The notes under the pieces are model-generated. The model was not told where the DNA came from. It saw only the letters and a program-made list of their open reading frames with translations, and did not search any database. 64,000 nt of DNA from Arachis hypogaea (Eukaryota > Streptophyta > Magnoliopsida > Fabales > Fabaceae), in the NCBI RefSeq assembly GCF_003086295.3, contig NC_092050.1, forward strand, positions 152,526,699 to 152,590,698. Direction: 5' to 3'. Below, piece after piece: positions 35,269 to 45,606 of this stretch. How positions within the stretch are numbered: the first letter of the stretch is position 1; every line of letters begins with the position of its first letter. Both the position numbers and the translations under genes were made by a program.

Positions 35269-35758
35269 TTATTCTAGTGAAAGTCTGCCAAATTTGGTTG
35301 CTGTTGTTTTTTCAAACACCATTATCAGTGCAAGTGTCCATCCAACTAAAGCAACTCCCACTGCAACCATGAATCTGAACTCAACCATATCCAGTTTGCC
35401 CTTCAAATTTCTGACCTTCAATCTTAGCCTAGAAACTTGTGACGGATCTTCCTCTGGTTCTGCCCATACGAAGTAGCCACATTCTTCTCCAACCTATACA
35501 ATACATGATACAGCAGAGTCACACCCATTGATGATCAAAACGCATAACTCAACAACAAATAAGGACATGGCTAAAGCTCACCCCAAAGTTAACGCAACCC
35601 CAAAACCTCCGCCCAGGATTTTCTGCCGTCGACGACGTTGCGAGCACAGGCCGTTCCCCACAGTAACAGGTTGTCCTCCTTCGACGTGCTAGGTTCCTAT
35701 TTCGTGTGGCTTGCTTGCTGCCTTGGCTCGCTTCAGATTGGCATGCTTCATGCTCCAT
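35269..35758 (-). CDS. MULE-encoded GRF zinc-finger protein with C-terminal membrane helix
   Basis: Exons 35758-35582 (ATG at 35758) and 35493-35269 (stop TAA), GT-AG intron of 88 nt, phase 0; 133 residues, intact. The splice completes a GRF-type zinc finger: CYCG at residues 32-35, NPGRRFWGC at about 47-55, and CGYFVW after the junction at about 64-69. A short charged coil (RLRLKVRNLKGKL) and a hydrophobic helix of about 20 residues (FMVAVGVALVGWTLALIMVF) follow. GRF fingers bind single-stranded or structured nucleic acid in other proteins (known of the family). Small GRF plus membrane-helix proteins are widespread in plants without known function. Position inside the MULE, convergent with the transposase, suggests an element-encoded accessory protein (inference). 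Confidence 0.85.
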
Positions 35759-35924
35759 CTTCTCTCACGCACGGGGAATCGGCCTTCAAAGGCAGAGCAG
35801 CAGCAACTGGAGCCAAAGAATTGGGTATTAGGGTTTTCGAGAGGACCCCCTGCTTAACATTTATTTTTTATTTTTTTTTTAAATTGAATAACGGTAACAA
35901 CACATGCCCTGCCACTGTGTCACA

Positions 35925-36090
35925 TAACGTCCACGTAGGTTCCGCCGTAAACGAAATGTTTGCAATTTTGACGGTAGGACTACATTGACTACAATTACAA
36001 ACGTTTGGTACACAAATAGAACGTTTAAAACGTTAGGGATAGGTTTGAGACTTACCCCCAAACGTTTGGGACATAAATGATACTTTACTC
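35925..36090 (-). repeat. Right TIR of the MULE
   Basis: Inverse of 30699-30866 with only scattered substitutions. It is the likely promoter side for the minus-strand GRF gene. Confidence 0.92.
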
Positions 36091-36099
36091 TTTTATATA

Positions 36100-38330
36100 T
36101 ATAAGCCATTAGGGATGAATTTCCTAAAAATAACTCAAACTGTGCGTTATACATCGTTGTGCATCTACAAAAATTTATTGACGTGTTGTCCTTCATAATT
36201 AAAAAAATATATTACTATAATGTTTTTTTTTTTTGGTGACTACAAGTATATGACTAATGTAAGTGACGTTATTTTACATAATTAAAAATAATTCTTTTAT
36301 AATACGTCTGTAATAGATTATGCTACCATTATTATAGCAAGTGTAAAATATTAAAATGCCCAAATATTTTTATATTTTACACAAGAATTCTTAATATGAA
36401 AAAAATTTAGGCGCAAATTAATCTACACATGAACTAATCTCGCATGACATCAACAACTGAAGCAAAATAAAGAAAAGCAACTGGTCCAGCAGGGACTCAG
36501 AATAATGTCATTATTATACAAATTTGGACACACTGCACTTATGTTCAAAATTAAAGGACTGATTATCACAGTTTTCATCTGTGATATCATCCAAAGAAAA
36601 TTGCAGATAGTTGCAAAGATTTTGGGACCATGGCCCCATTATAGATATATAGTTCAATTTGATTCGAAGTGGCGGTTGTTTTTTTGCTAGAAGAGGTTCC
36701 TTGATCACGATCACCTAAAAGTTGAGTGTGATGTTATGATGAACTGGAACAAAGACTATGAAGTTGTATGGGTCAGCAACAATGAGAATGTGACATCTAA
36801 AACAATTTTATTATTTAGACAAATTTTATTCGCTTATTTTTATTTAGCAAATAAAATCAATTTCGACCGAATATTAAAAAAAAATCACATGTTTAATTTG
36901 AACTTGCAAGTTAAAATACTACTTTGTCAAAAAAACACTCCACTTCCTTTGAAATTGCTATTTTAGTTCGAACTTTTTATTTTTATTATTGAAATTGTGG
37001 TGGTGTTTTTAAATAAGGTGAAGAATTGGTGTGTTTTTTTGTATGGATAGTCACAAATCTAAAGCACAATTTTGTGAATTTTAATTTTTTTTGTTAGATT
37101 TGTAATTTTAAATTTTTAAAAAAAAAAATACAAATCTAAAAATCAAATTTGTGGTTTATAATTTTTTTTATAAAATTTTATAATTTTTTTTTCACAAAAT
37201 TGACCCACCGATTTATTTATCTCTTAAAAAAAATTTTCAGCCCACATAAATTTAAAACTCATATTTTTGGTACCCCAAATCTAACCCTAAGTTTTGTTTG
37301 TCTCTATTTTTTTAAGCCCACATAAATTTGAGACTAAGATTTTTTACCCCAAATCTAACCTTAAGTTTTGTTTTTTGTTCCCAAATCTAATTCTAAGTTT
37401 TGTTTTTGTCTCTATTACCCCAAATCTAACCTTAAGTTTTGTGTTTGAAAACAAAACTGAACATCTAATTTGTGAATTTTAATTTTAAAAAAAAATTATC
37501 TCCATATCCATAAAAAACACACTATTTTCCTATTTTTTCATAATTGAGCATAACATATTTTAAACTTCTATGACTAAAAAAATTAGCCATTTTAGTTCAC
37601 CTTTCATCACTATTTTAATTTTACTAATAACTTATCTATTTCAAAAAGAATTAGATATTAACCTTTTTGTGTGTCTAATTTTAATTTTTTTTCTTTAACT
37701 TTTCTTAATAACCACAATTTCATGTACTTTTCTTGTACCTTTAATTTAATTTAATAATATTTGAACCCAAAAAAATATTAAAAGGTGATAAATAAATGCC
37801 ACATAAATCCTGTTCAAGTCTGGTACTTGGACACCATAAATTGTGCTAGCTTATTAGCTTAATGTTAAGATTATATGATGATGAACACTTAAACTAGGTT
37901 TATATAACACTGTTCAAAGAAAAATATAATAATTAATAGACTTGTTGAACACATTGAATATAATATAAAGAAAAATATAGGTAAACAATAAAAATATTAA
38001 ACAATATAAACAATAAATATATCAGATGTTTATTTTACTAGTGTACGAATAGTTATTTTAATATTAAATTTTAGAAAATTAATTTAGAGATGTGGTGTAT
38101 TTTTATTTGATTGATAATTATTCATATTGTTCAACAAAATTATTGTTCCTAGCATTCCCCATAATATAATAATAAGTGGAAGTGTGGAACAAATACAAAT
38201 GCAACAAAACAAGATATCTAGAACACTTATTAATTAACATAAAACACATACATAGCACAAATTAATTAACAAAGACCAAAACACAAAATGAGACCTCCAA
38301 ATTCAAAAGTACCAAAAGGTACATACATGC
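36100..38330. other. Noncoding interval between the MULE and the oleosin
   Basis: 36480-36790 is of more balanced composition but has no recognisable product. 37029-37054 and 37499-37522 are inverse-like (TGTGTTTTTTTGTATGGATA / TCCATA...AAACACAC) and may bound a decayed element; this is weak because of AT bias. A partly tandem region sits at 37242-37450. The left part of the oleosin 3' UTR lies at about 38220-38416. Confidence 0.4.
37242..37450 (+). repeat. Imperfect tandem repeat with CCCAAATCTAA(C/T) core
   Basis: Four copies of (A)CCCCAAATCTAAC(C)(C/T)TAAGTTTTG (starts near 37273, 37346, 37380, 37419) and two of CCCACATAAATTT (37242, 37318). A composite unit of about 75 bp is partly duplicated. 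Confidence 0.7.
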
Positions 38331-38416
38331 ATAATAACTATTATTTTTTTCCAACATAATCGATAAACCCTAAATTCAAATTCAAACCCGTTCTTTTTTT
38401 TTTTTCTTTTTTTACT
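38220..38416 (-). other. Oleosin 3' UTR (approximate)
   Basis: AT-rich DNA after the stop, with an A/T homopolymer tract at 38395-38415 and a possible AATAAG polyadenylation signal near 38230 on the minus strand. The end is not fixed. Confidence 0.4.
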
Positions 38417-38944
38417 TTATGATGACCTCTTAACATCCTGGGCCTTAGTCTGTATCTCTTGGCCAGCATCCTTTGTCTTCTGCCCCACGTAATCCGCCAT
38501 GTCTGCCATGCGCCGCTTCGCCGAGTCCAGCTGATCCGGCACCGTCGTCCCATGTACCTGTCGGATGAAGTTAATCATCCATGACAAAGACATCAGCCCG
38601 GTTAGTCCACATGCTCCCGCAGTCAGAATACCAATGACTGCAAGGCCAATGGTAACGACGGCGGGAACTATAACCGGGCTGAAGAAGATAAAAACCGGGG
38701 TGGCAATAGCCAGCCCGATTATGGTTCCGAGAAGCGAAAGGCCGGAGAGGAGCAACAGAGTGCCCCCAGTGGGGACGCCGACGAGGACGGCAATGATTTG
38801 AGAGGTCGACGGACCTCTGTCGGGGAAAAGAGTCTTGACACCACCACCACTAACGTCGTAGCCGCGGCGTTGAACGTCGACCCGTTGTGTGGTGGGGGTG
38901 TGGACTTGAACCTGGTGAGGTGCACGATCAGTAGCGGTAGCCAT
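38417..38944 (-). CDS. Oleosin, 18-kDa seed oil-body protein (Ara h 14-like)
   Basis: Intronless, ATG 38944 to TAA 38419-38417, 175 residues. Oleosins coat seed oil bodies and keep the triacylglycerol droplets from fusing. Visible parts: a polar N-terminal arm (1-44, MATATDRAPHQ...); a long central hydrophobic hairpin (about 45-118) with the proline knot PVFIFFSPVIVP, matching the PX5SPX3P pattern; and an amphipathic C-terminal arm rich in Lys/Asp/Gln (about 119-175). Length and sequence agree with the peanut oleosin allergen group Ara h 14 as I remember it; this was not checked by search. No break is seen. It is the only complete host gene in the window and is flanked within 3 kb by a MULE and a Copia element. 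Confidence 0.95.
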   Translation of the reverse strand: MATATDRAPHQVQVHTPTTQRVDVQRRGYDVSGGGVKTLFPDRGPSTSQIIAVLVGVPTGGTLLLLSGLSLLGTIIGLAIATPVFIFFSPVIVPAVVTIGLAVIGILTAGACGLTGLMSLSWMINFIRQVHGTTVPDQLDSAKRRMADMADYVGQKTKDAGQEIQTKAQDVKRSS

Positions 38945-39123
38945 TATGGTTGTTTGATTGTTAAGAGAAAAGAAAAGGCCCTTTTTTGGGATTCCTTTTG
39001 TTCTCTTTTCTTCCTTAGGTTTTGAAGATTAATAATGGAGAGTGGGAAGACATTGATATCGGTGCTTGTGGATGAGTTTGATGAGGTGGTGGCTTTGGAG
39101 AACGGTGGAGTTGTAGATGTTGA

Positions 39124-39144
39124 CACGTGCTTGTGACATGCATG
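39124..39144 (-). promoter_or_regulatory. Oleosin promoter: G-box/ABRE core CACGTG and RY element CATGCATG
   Basis: CACGTG at 39124-39129 and CATGCATG at 39137-39144, about 180-200 bp upstream of the oleosin ATG. Both are palindromes. RY elements bind B3 factors (ABI3/FUS3 type) and ABRE/G-box cores bind bZIP factors, the standard pair in seed-storage and oleosin promoters. The pairing is seen; use in this gene is inferred. No convincing TATA box was found between them and the ATG. Confidence 0.7.
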
Positions 39145-39907
39145 GCGATGACTAGTAATTTATTAACAGTGCAGCTAGATATTTTTTAAAGTGAAAATTT
39201 AAGTCAATTTTAAGTGAATTTGACAGTTAAGTTGTTAAATAATTTAAACATTCTGATTAAATTTTTATTTAATAAATTTTTTAATTATTAATTTTTAATT
39301 ATACGTAAAATTGATTATATCTGAATTTTAATTATTTTTAAATATTATTTTTTATTTAATTTTTTTTTAAAAAATAAAAAGTATTTTTTTAATTTTTAAA
39401 CAATTAATACGTAAAAATAAATATTTTAATTAATTAAATAATAATAAATTTTTAAAAAATGGATCAAATACTAAATTTTAAAAAATAAGTAACATCTTTC
39501 GTTTATTATTAAAAAAATTCATGATGAGGAAGAGCACCTTTCAATCGTTTCATTATGTTCCTATGTTTAAGAAAGTAACACTTACATTATTTTCTTCCCT
39601 TCATAAAATGCACAAAAATGGAAGGTGCATATTGGTATGCAGTTTTTTTAATATAAATTATTTGTTAATTAAAAATTATTAGATAATTAAATATATTTAA
39701 TTTAATTATTATTTAATAATTTTTAATTATAAATTTATATAAAGATAATTGTATATAAATTTTTATTTATATTAAACTATAAGTATTTAAAAATATTTTT
39801 ATTTTATTTTTCACAAAAATCCAACATCATGCTAACAAAAATGTGTAAGAACTATTTAAATTTATAAATATTTATCTTTTTATGTTAGTTTAAATTTTTA
39901 AGATAGA
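39145..39907. other. AT-rich noncoding interval upstream of the oleosin promoter
   Basis: Runs of AATTAATTT-type sequence. 39640-39780 contains AT-rich self-complementary stretches, but no bounded element. Confidence 0.4.
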
Positions 39908-39912
39908 TAATT

Positions 39913-40453
39913 TGTAAGTATAATACTCACGCTTCAATTGGTCTCAAGATCACTCACTCATATAAATGACGCTATTATATTTTCAATCTCTCAAACTCAC
40001 CAACACCCATAATAATGAGATAATTTTTTAAAACAAACACTAAGTATTTTGGTTCATGAGAGATGGATAATAACATACATACGAAGTCTTTATATAGGCA
40101 ATGCTTCCTACTAAAATAATAATTTATGAATCACAACTCAATTTTATAATGACCACTATTTTATGAGTTCGCTTCATGAATCTTCTTTCAACTTGTATTC
40201 ATATAGTTTCCATAATCTTCTAATTTGCTTGACTTCCAATTTCAATTCAATTTGATTTTGAATTTCTTTAATGTTGTAGAATGTTGTAGTTGTACTACTC
40301 TCTTGAATGTTCTTCAAAAATTTTCAAGCTTCCAACATCTTCTAGTAAGTAGATGATTATTGTTTTCAACTCAAACTTTGCTTCTTCAATTCTTTAACCA
40401 TGTTTCATGAAGATTCTAGTCCATGCAAATTGATTTAAAATTTTTAATCAACA
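39913..40453 (-). repeat. 3' LTR of the Tork-like Copia
   Basis: 541 bp, TGTAAGTATAATAC ... AATCAACA on plus. Matches 44593-45142 with several substitutions and indels, concentrated near 40015-40065. Confidence 0.9.
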
Positions 40454-40462
40454 TGGCCTCCC

Positions 40463-42574
40463 TTAAATCAAACTTGCAGAATTAATCATTCTAAGTATCT
40501 TCTTCAATTTGTAAAATAACTCGGTCTTCAATGACTTTGTAAATATATCAACAACTTGTTCTTCAGTTGGACAATACTCGATCACAACTTCTTTCTCATT
40601 TACCAACTCTCTGATTTTGTGAAATCGAATATCAATATGCTTCGATCTTCCATAGAATACTGGATTTTTGCAAAGTGCAATAGCTGACTTGTTATCACAA
40701 AATATTGTTGTTGGAGTACTTTGTTTCTCGTTCAATTCCTCAAGAATTTTTCTTAGCCAAACTGCTTGCATTGCACAATTTGCTGTTGCTATATATTCTG
40801 CTTCTGCTATAGAGAGTGCTACTACTGGTTGCTTCTTTGATGACCATGAAATTGCACCAGAACCAAGATGAAATACAAATCCTAAAGTACTTTTTTTTGT
40901 TTCTATATCTCCAACTGAATCACTGTTAGTGTAACCGATAAGATTCACTTCATTAGTATTTTCATAATAAATACCATCATTTAAAGTACCTTTGATATAT
41001 CGAATAATCTTTTTTGCCGCTTGCAAATGGTTGGTACAAAGTTTCTCCATAAATCTGCTAAGCAAACCAACTCCAAACACAATATCTGGTTTAGTCGCAG
41101 TCAAGTACCTTAAACTTCCAATCAAGCTTTTGTAATATATAGAATTTACTGTTCTTCCTTTATCTTCTCTCAACAACTTGAACTTCTCTTCGATTGGAGT
41201 AGAAACTGGTTTTGAATGTTCCATTTGAAATTTCTTCAAAATATCATTTGCATATTTCTTTTGAGAAATGAAAATATCACCATCTCTTTGAACCACTTCA
41301 ATGCCAAGAAAGTAAGACATCAAGCCCATATCTGTTATTTCAAAGTGCTTTATCATAGCCTCCCTGAATTCTGTAATTATTTTCAAATTATTCCCAGTAA
41401 AGATCAAATCATCAACATAAAGACACACGATCAAGATATCTTCAGGTTCAATGAATTTGATATAAAGAGTATGCTCAAACGGATATCTTCTGAAACCATT
41501 CTCAATGAAATAAGAATCAATCTTCTTATACCACGCTCTTGGTGCTTGCTTTAACCCGTACAAAGCTTTCTTTAATTTGTAAACTTTATCTTCTTTTCCA
41601 AGAACTTCATATCCTGTAGGTTACTCAACATACACTTCTTCTTCTAAAGTGTCATTTAGAAATGCAGACTTAACATCCATTTGATGTATTTTCCACTTAT
41701 TTTGAGCCGAGAGTGAAATAATCATATGAATAGTATCTAATCTAGCAACGGGAGCAAATACTTCAAAATAATCGATACCTGGATTTTGTTTGTATCCTTT
41801 TGCAACTAATCTTGCTTCGAAACGATCAACTTCACTGTTAGATTTGTACTTAGTTTTGTAAACCCACTTTACTCCAATTGGCTTCTTATCTGCTGGTAAA
41901 TTTGTCAGCTCCCATGTGTCATTCTTCTCAATGGCATGAATCTCCTCGTCAATTGCTTTCTTCCAAATGTTGTTTTTAGAAGCTTCTTCAAAGTTCAACG
42001 ACTCACAGTCTGAAAATAGAGCAAAGTTTGTGATTTCTTCATCGGACGGATTGTTGTCATTGCCAACTTCATAATCTGCTAATCTAGCAGGTAGTCTCCG
42101 CTCTTTTTGTGATCTTCTAGATGATTCTGGTTGTTCAGTTGTGTCATGTTGCTTTTCTTCTACTTCATCACATGTATTTGGAATTATAGTCAGCTGCTTT
42201 TCTGTCTTTATGTTCCAGTCCCACATGTCTTTCTCGTCAAACGTTACGTCTCTGCTGATGATTACTTTCTTTGTTTTTGGATTGTACAACTTGTATGCTT
42301 TTGAGTCTGTGCTATAGCTAATAAAGATACACTTCTCGCCTTTGTCATCTAACTTCTTCCTTAATTGATCTGGTACATGGGCATAAGCAATACACCCAAA
42401 GACTCTGAAATGATGGATGGAAGGCCGCTTTCCACTCCAAGCTTTCTCTGGAGTTTTATCACGAACACTTTTTGTTGGACACCTGTTTAAAATATGAACT
42501 GCTGTTGCGACTACTTCTATCCAAAACTCTTTAGGCATTTGTTTTGACTTGAGCATGCATCTAACCATATCCAT
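40463..42574 (-). pseudogene. Copia pol, C-terminal half (end of integrase, reverse transcriptase, RNase H)
   Basis: Read from 42574: [11 protein letters not shown] and the [21 protein letters not shown] block of the integrase tail, then RT ([33 protein letters not shown]). An in-frame TAA at 41621-41623 stands where Gln is expected. After it come LYGLKQAPRAWY, VCLYVDDLIFTGNN (near 41415) and RNase H (IGYTNSDSVGD, ALSIAEAEYIA, FCDNKSAIAL, RSKHIDIRFHKIRE), ending at TAA near 40463. Apart from the stop this half is well kept. Confidence 0.88.
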
Positions 42575-43470
42575 GATGGTTCTGTTCTTTCTTTCAGCAA
42601 CTCCATTTTGTTGAGGAGTGTATCTAGTTGTTAGTTGGTGTTGAATTCTGTGTTGCTTAAAGTATTCTGAACACGCAAGATATTCTGTTCCTCTGTCTGT
42701 TATGAGAATTTTGATTTTATAGCCACTTTATTTTTCAACAAACGCCTTGAATGCCTTAAAACATCACATGCTTCTGATTTCTGCTTCAGAAAGTATACCC
42801 ATGTATATCTACTAAAATCATCAATAAAAGTGATAAAGTACCTGCTACCACCATTACTTGGAACTTCTACAGAACAGAGATATGAATGCACAATGTCAAG
42901 TAATCTTCTAGCTCTCCATGACTTTTCTATAGGGAATGGATCTCTGTGCTTTTTTCCCAGTTGACAAATCTCACAAATACAATTGGGAATATGAATCCGT
43001 GGTAGGCCAGAAATAAGTCCTTTCCTTGACAGGTAGTTTAGGGCAGAAAAATGAAAATGTCCAAACCGCATGTGCCACAGCCAGTTATCATCAAGTATCA
43101 CAGAGCTCATGCAAGAGGGATTAACATGTTGAATTTTTAATGAAAATATTCTGTTTGAAGTCATCTTTGCTTTATCTATGAATCTTCCGTTGTTGTCAAA
43201 CACAGTCCAATATCCATGATAAGTTATCATCTTATATCCCTTCTCAGATAATTGCCCCATACTCAATAAATTGTAATCATGTTCAGGAGCATAATAAGGA
43301 TCAGAAATATAACTCAGAGAACCATCCTTCAATTTAATTGGTATGTGCCATTTTCCTTCAATAGGGATCTTTGTACTATTACCAAACTTCAATAATAGTT
43401 TAACAGAATCATCTAATGAAGAAAAGAACTCCTTTCTACCAGACATATGATTACTACAAGCATTATCCAA
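42575..43470 (-). pseudogene. Copia protease and integrase segment
   Basis: From 43470: LDNACSNHMSGRKEF (protease active-site region with Asn-Ala where Asp-Ser/Thr-Gly-Cys forms are usual). Then the integrase HHCC (WHMRFGHF ... CEICQLGK) and the start of the core, where the expected HSD of the first catalytic Asp reads HSY (near 42880). A frameshift near 42705 moves the rest (DRGTEY ... [12 protein letters not shown]) to another frame. Inactive. Confidence 0.8.
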
Positions 43471-43549
43471 GTACCATATATTTCATCTTCAACACATGAA
43501 TTACTTGTAAAAAATAAAGTCTAAGTACCCGGATTATCATTAGTATTTT

Positions 43550-44498
43550 GATGTTATTTTTCTGCAATGTGTGCTTAATTGTTATTCATCATTTTGAATC
43601 TGCAATCTGCTGCTTTGTGCCCATACTTTTCACAATAAAAGCAGTTGTAATTAGTTCTTTCTTGATAAAAATTGCCTCGACCTCTTCCTCAGTTGACAGG
43701 CCTGAAATTCATTCCACCTCTTCCTTGATTAGGTGGTGTAAAATTATTATAACTTCCTTGGTTGTAATTGCCATGACCTCTACCTCTGAAACTTCCTCTA
43801 CCTCTATTTTAAAGATTGAAACCACGTCCTCTTCCTTCTTGTGTACGACTTGATTCTGCAACATTGTTTAAATTCACTCGGCTTTTCAGGGTTTCCTCAG
43901 TTGATTTTTCTGATTTCTCCAGTATTCTACTGATGTGGCTTTCCATGGTTCTTTGCAACTCTGCAATCGTCATTGTATCCATATCGTGGGACTCTAGTAT
44001 CGTAGTCACCACATGGTCATACTTCATCGGCATGGTACGAATAATTTTCTCCACCACTTTGCTATCGGGCATATCTTCTCCATAGACTCTCATTTTATTG
44101 ACAAGATCTGTAGCACGAGTAAATATTGCTCAACAGTTTCTGAGCTAGCTAGACATCTCGTACCTTTCATATTCTCTTCTCAAAGACTGTAACTTTGCTT
44201 TCTGAGCTTTATCTACGCCTTTATGTGACAGTTTCAACGTGTTCCATGCTTCTCTTGCACCTTTGGCATTTGCTATTTTGCCAAACACCGTATAATCTAC
44301 ACCTTGATGAATTTGAGATAGCGCCAATTGATCTCTCCTTTGTTGGGCAGCATCTGCTCCTTCTTGCAAACCTGGTTCAATAAAATTCCACAGGTTCTGG
44401 ACCTTCAAATGGGTAGACATCAAAGTCTCCCAATAACTATAATCAAGTTTTCCATCTAACTTGGGACTGGACCACACAATATTAAAAGTGTTTTCCAT
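43550..44498 (-). pseudogene. Copia gag with zinc knuckle
   Basis: Starts at MENTFNIVWSSPKLDG (44498) and reads to about 44145, where a short TAGC duplication and a missing T at about 44110-44155 break the frame. It resumes MRVYGEDMPDSKVVEKI (44093-43809). A Gly/Arg-rich stretch follows, then a knuckle CFYCEKYGHKAADC near 43650-43605, with further stops. Confidence 0.8.
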
Positions 44499-44572
44499 AC
44501 CGACTCTATGAATAAACAACTATGTGAGAACTCTCTCACACCTCACAAACTCTCAAACACCAGGTGCTGGAT

Positions 44573-44590
44573 TAACCAGCTCTGATACCA
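44573..44590 (-). promoter_or_regulatory. Primer-binding site, initiator tRNA-Met type
   Basis: The minus strand reads TGGTATCAGAGCTGGTTA, two bases inside the 5' LTR. TGGTATCAGAGC is the standard site of plant Copia elements primed by initiator tRNA-Met. Confidence 0.92.
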
Positions 44591-44592
44591 AA

Positions 44593-45142
44593 TGTAAGTA
44601 TAATACCCACACTTCAATTGGCCTCAAGATCACTCACTTGTATAAATGACGCTATTATATTTTCAATCTCTCAAACTCACCAACACTCATAATAATAAGG
44701 AGAGAATTTTTTGAAACAAACACTAAGTATTTTGGTTCATAGAGAGATCAGATGGATAACAACATACATATGAAACCTTTATATAGGTAATACTTCCTAC
44801 TAAAATAATAATTTATGAATTACAACTCAATTTTGTAATGACCACTATTTTATGAGTTGGCTTCATGAATCTTCTTTCAACTTGTATTCATGTGGTTTCC
44901 ATAATCTTCTAATTTGCTTGATTTCCAATGTCAATTCAATTTGATTTTGAATTTCTTCAATGTTGTAGAATGTTGTAGTTATACTACTCTCTTGAATGTT
45001 TTTCAAAAATCTTCAAGCTTCCAACATCTTCTAGTAAATAGATGATTATTGTTTTCAACTCAAACTTTGCTTCTTCAATTCTTTAACCATGTTTCATGAA
45101 GATTCTAGTCCATGTAAGTTGATTTAAAATTTTTAATCAATA
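44593..45142 (-). repeat. 5' LTR of the Tork-like Copia
   Basis: 550 bp; see the 3' LTR. Its plus-strand end reads AATCAATA instead of AATCAACA, so the terminal dinucleotide is mutated. Confidence 0.9.
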
Positions 45143-45147
45143 TAATT

Positions 45148-45480
45148 TTATTATATAATATCAAAATTTTTATAATTAAAATTATAAAGTTTGATTTTAG
45201 TTATGACAAAAGAAAAAAATATAAAACAAAAAGTAACATATAATTATTAATATAATTTTATCTCATAATTTAAGTTTTTATATTTTCTAATAATATTTAT
45301 GTATATATATAAATTAACAGTTATACACTTAGATTGATTTTCATTTTTATATGGAGATGTTGGAAAAAGTAAAAAGATGCGGAATCTATATTCTAATATT
45401 CATATCTAATGGATTGGGCATATGCTTTTTCTATATAATACACTTATTTATTTATTTATTTAAACGTGTTTATTGTAAGA
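45148..45480. other. AT-rich noncoding interval
   Basis: Nothing recognisable between the Copia target duplication and the SINE. Confidence 0.5.
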
Positions 45481-45494
45481 AGATATAAGGTGTG

Positions 45495-45592
45495 CCAATG
45501 AGTAATAGCTCAAATGGCATAGTTTCTCCATATTCAATTAAGAGATTGCGGGTTCGAGTCTCATATCTTTGGTAAAAAAAAAAAAAAAAAAA
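45495..45592 (+). mobile_element. Short tRNA-derived SINE with perfect target duplication
   Basis: 98 bp: A-box-like TAGCTCAAATGGC, B-box GGGTTCGAGTC 40 bp later, then an A-tail of about 20. The 14-bp duplication AGATATAAGGTGTG flanks it at 45481-45494 and 45593-45606. The tRNA-like head without a foldable tRNA and the A-tail show a SINE rather than a tRNA gene. Confidence 0.92.
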
Positions 45593-45606
45593 AGATATAA
45601 GGTGTG

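Larger units (their letters stand above)
30699..36090 (+). mobile_element. Full-length Mutator-like element (MULE) with two convergent genes
   Basis: Terminal inverted repeats of about 165 bp (30699-30866 and 35925-36090), beginning GAGTAAAGTATCATTTATGT on both sides, with few differences. A perfect 9-bp target duplication TTTTATATA at 30690-30698 and 36091-36099 is the Mutator hallmark. The 5,392-bp element encodes a MURA-like transposase on plus (31372-34766) and a small GRF zinc-finger gene on minus (35758-35269). The two face each other, as mudrA and mudrB do in maize MuDR. A 531-bp derivative of the same family lies at 52820-53350. Confidence 0.95.
39913..45142 (-). mobile_element. Full-length Ty1/Copia retrotransposon (Tork/Tnt1-like), inactivated
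   Basis: LTRs at 39913-40453 (3') and 44593-45142 (5'), clearly diverged by scattered changes and small indels. Target duplication TAATT at 39908-39912 and 45143-45147, perfect. Primer site TGGTATCAGAGC (complement of initiator tRNA-Met) at about 44590-44573 and polypurine tract AAGGGAGG next to the 3' LTR at about 40456-40467. Gag and pol are in pieces between them. Older than the Tat element, judged by LTR divergence. Confidence 0.93.

Noticed and set aside
35246..35476. Plus-strand 76-codon ORF and the plus ORF at 35638-35988
   Set aside because: Antisense shadows of the GRF gene exons on the minus strand.
36505..36714. 61- and 66-codon ORFs on opposite strands
   Set aside because: Short, overlapping, no recognisable motif; probably remnants or chance.
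37029..37522. Possible MITE bounded by TATGGATA-type inverse repeats
   Set aside because: The match is short and AT-rich, and no duplication was found; kept only as a note in the interval entry.
38565..39025. Plus and minus ORFs overlapping the oleosin
   Set aside because: Shadows of the oleosin frame; the oleosin reading is unmistakable.
45495..45592. Possible tRNA gene (A and B boxes)
   Set aside because: No cloverleaf; A-tail and perfect 14-bp duplication make it a SINE.
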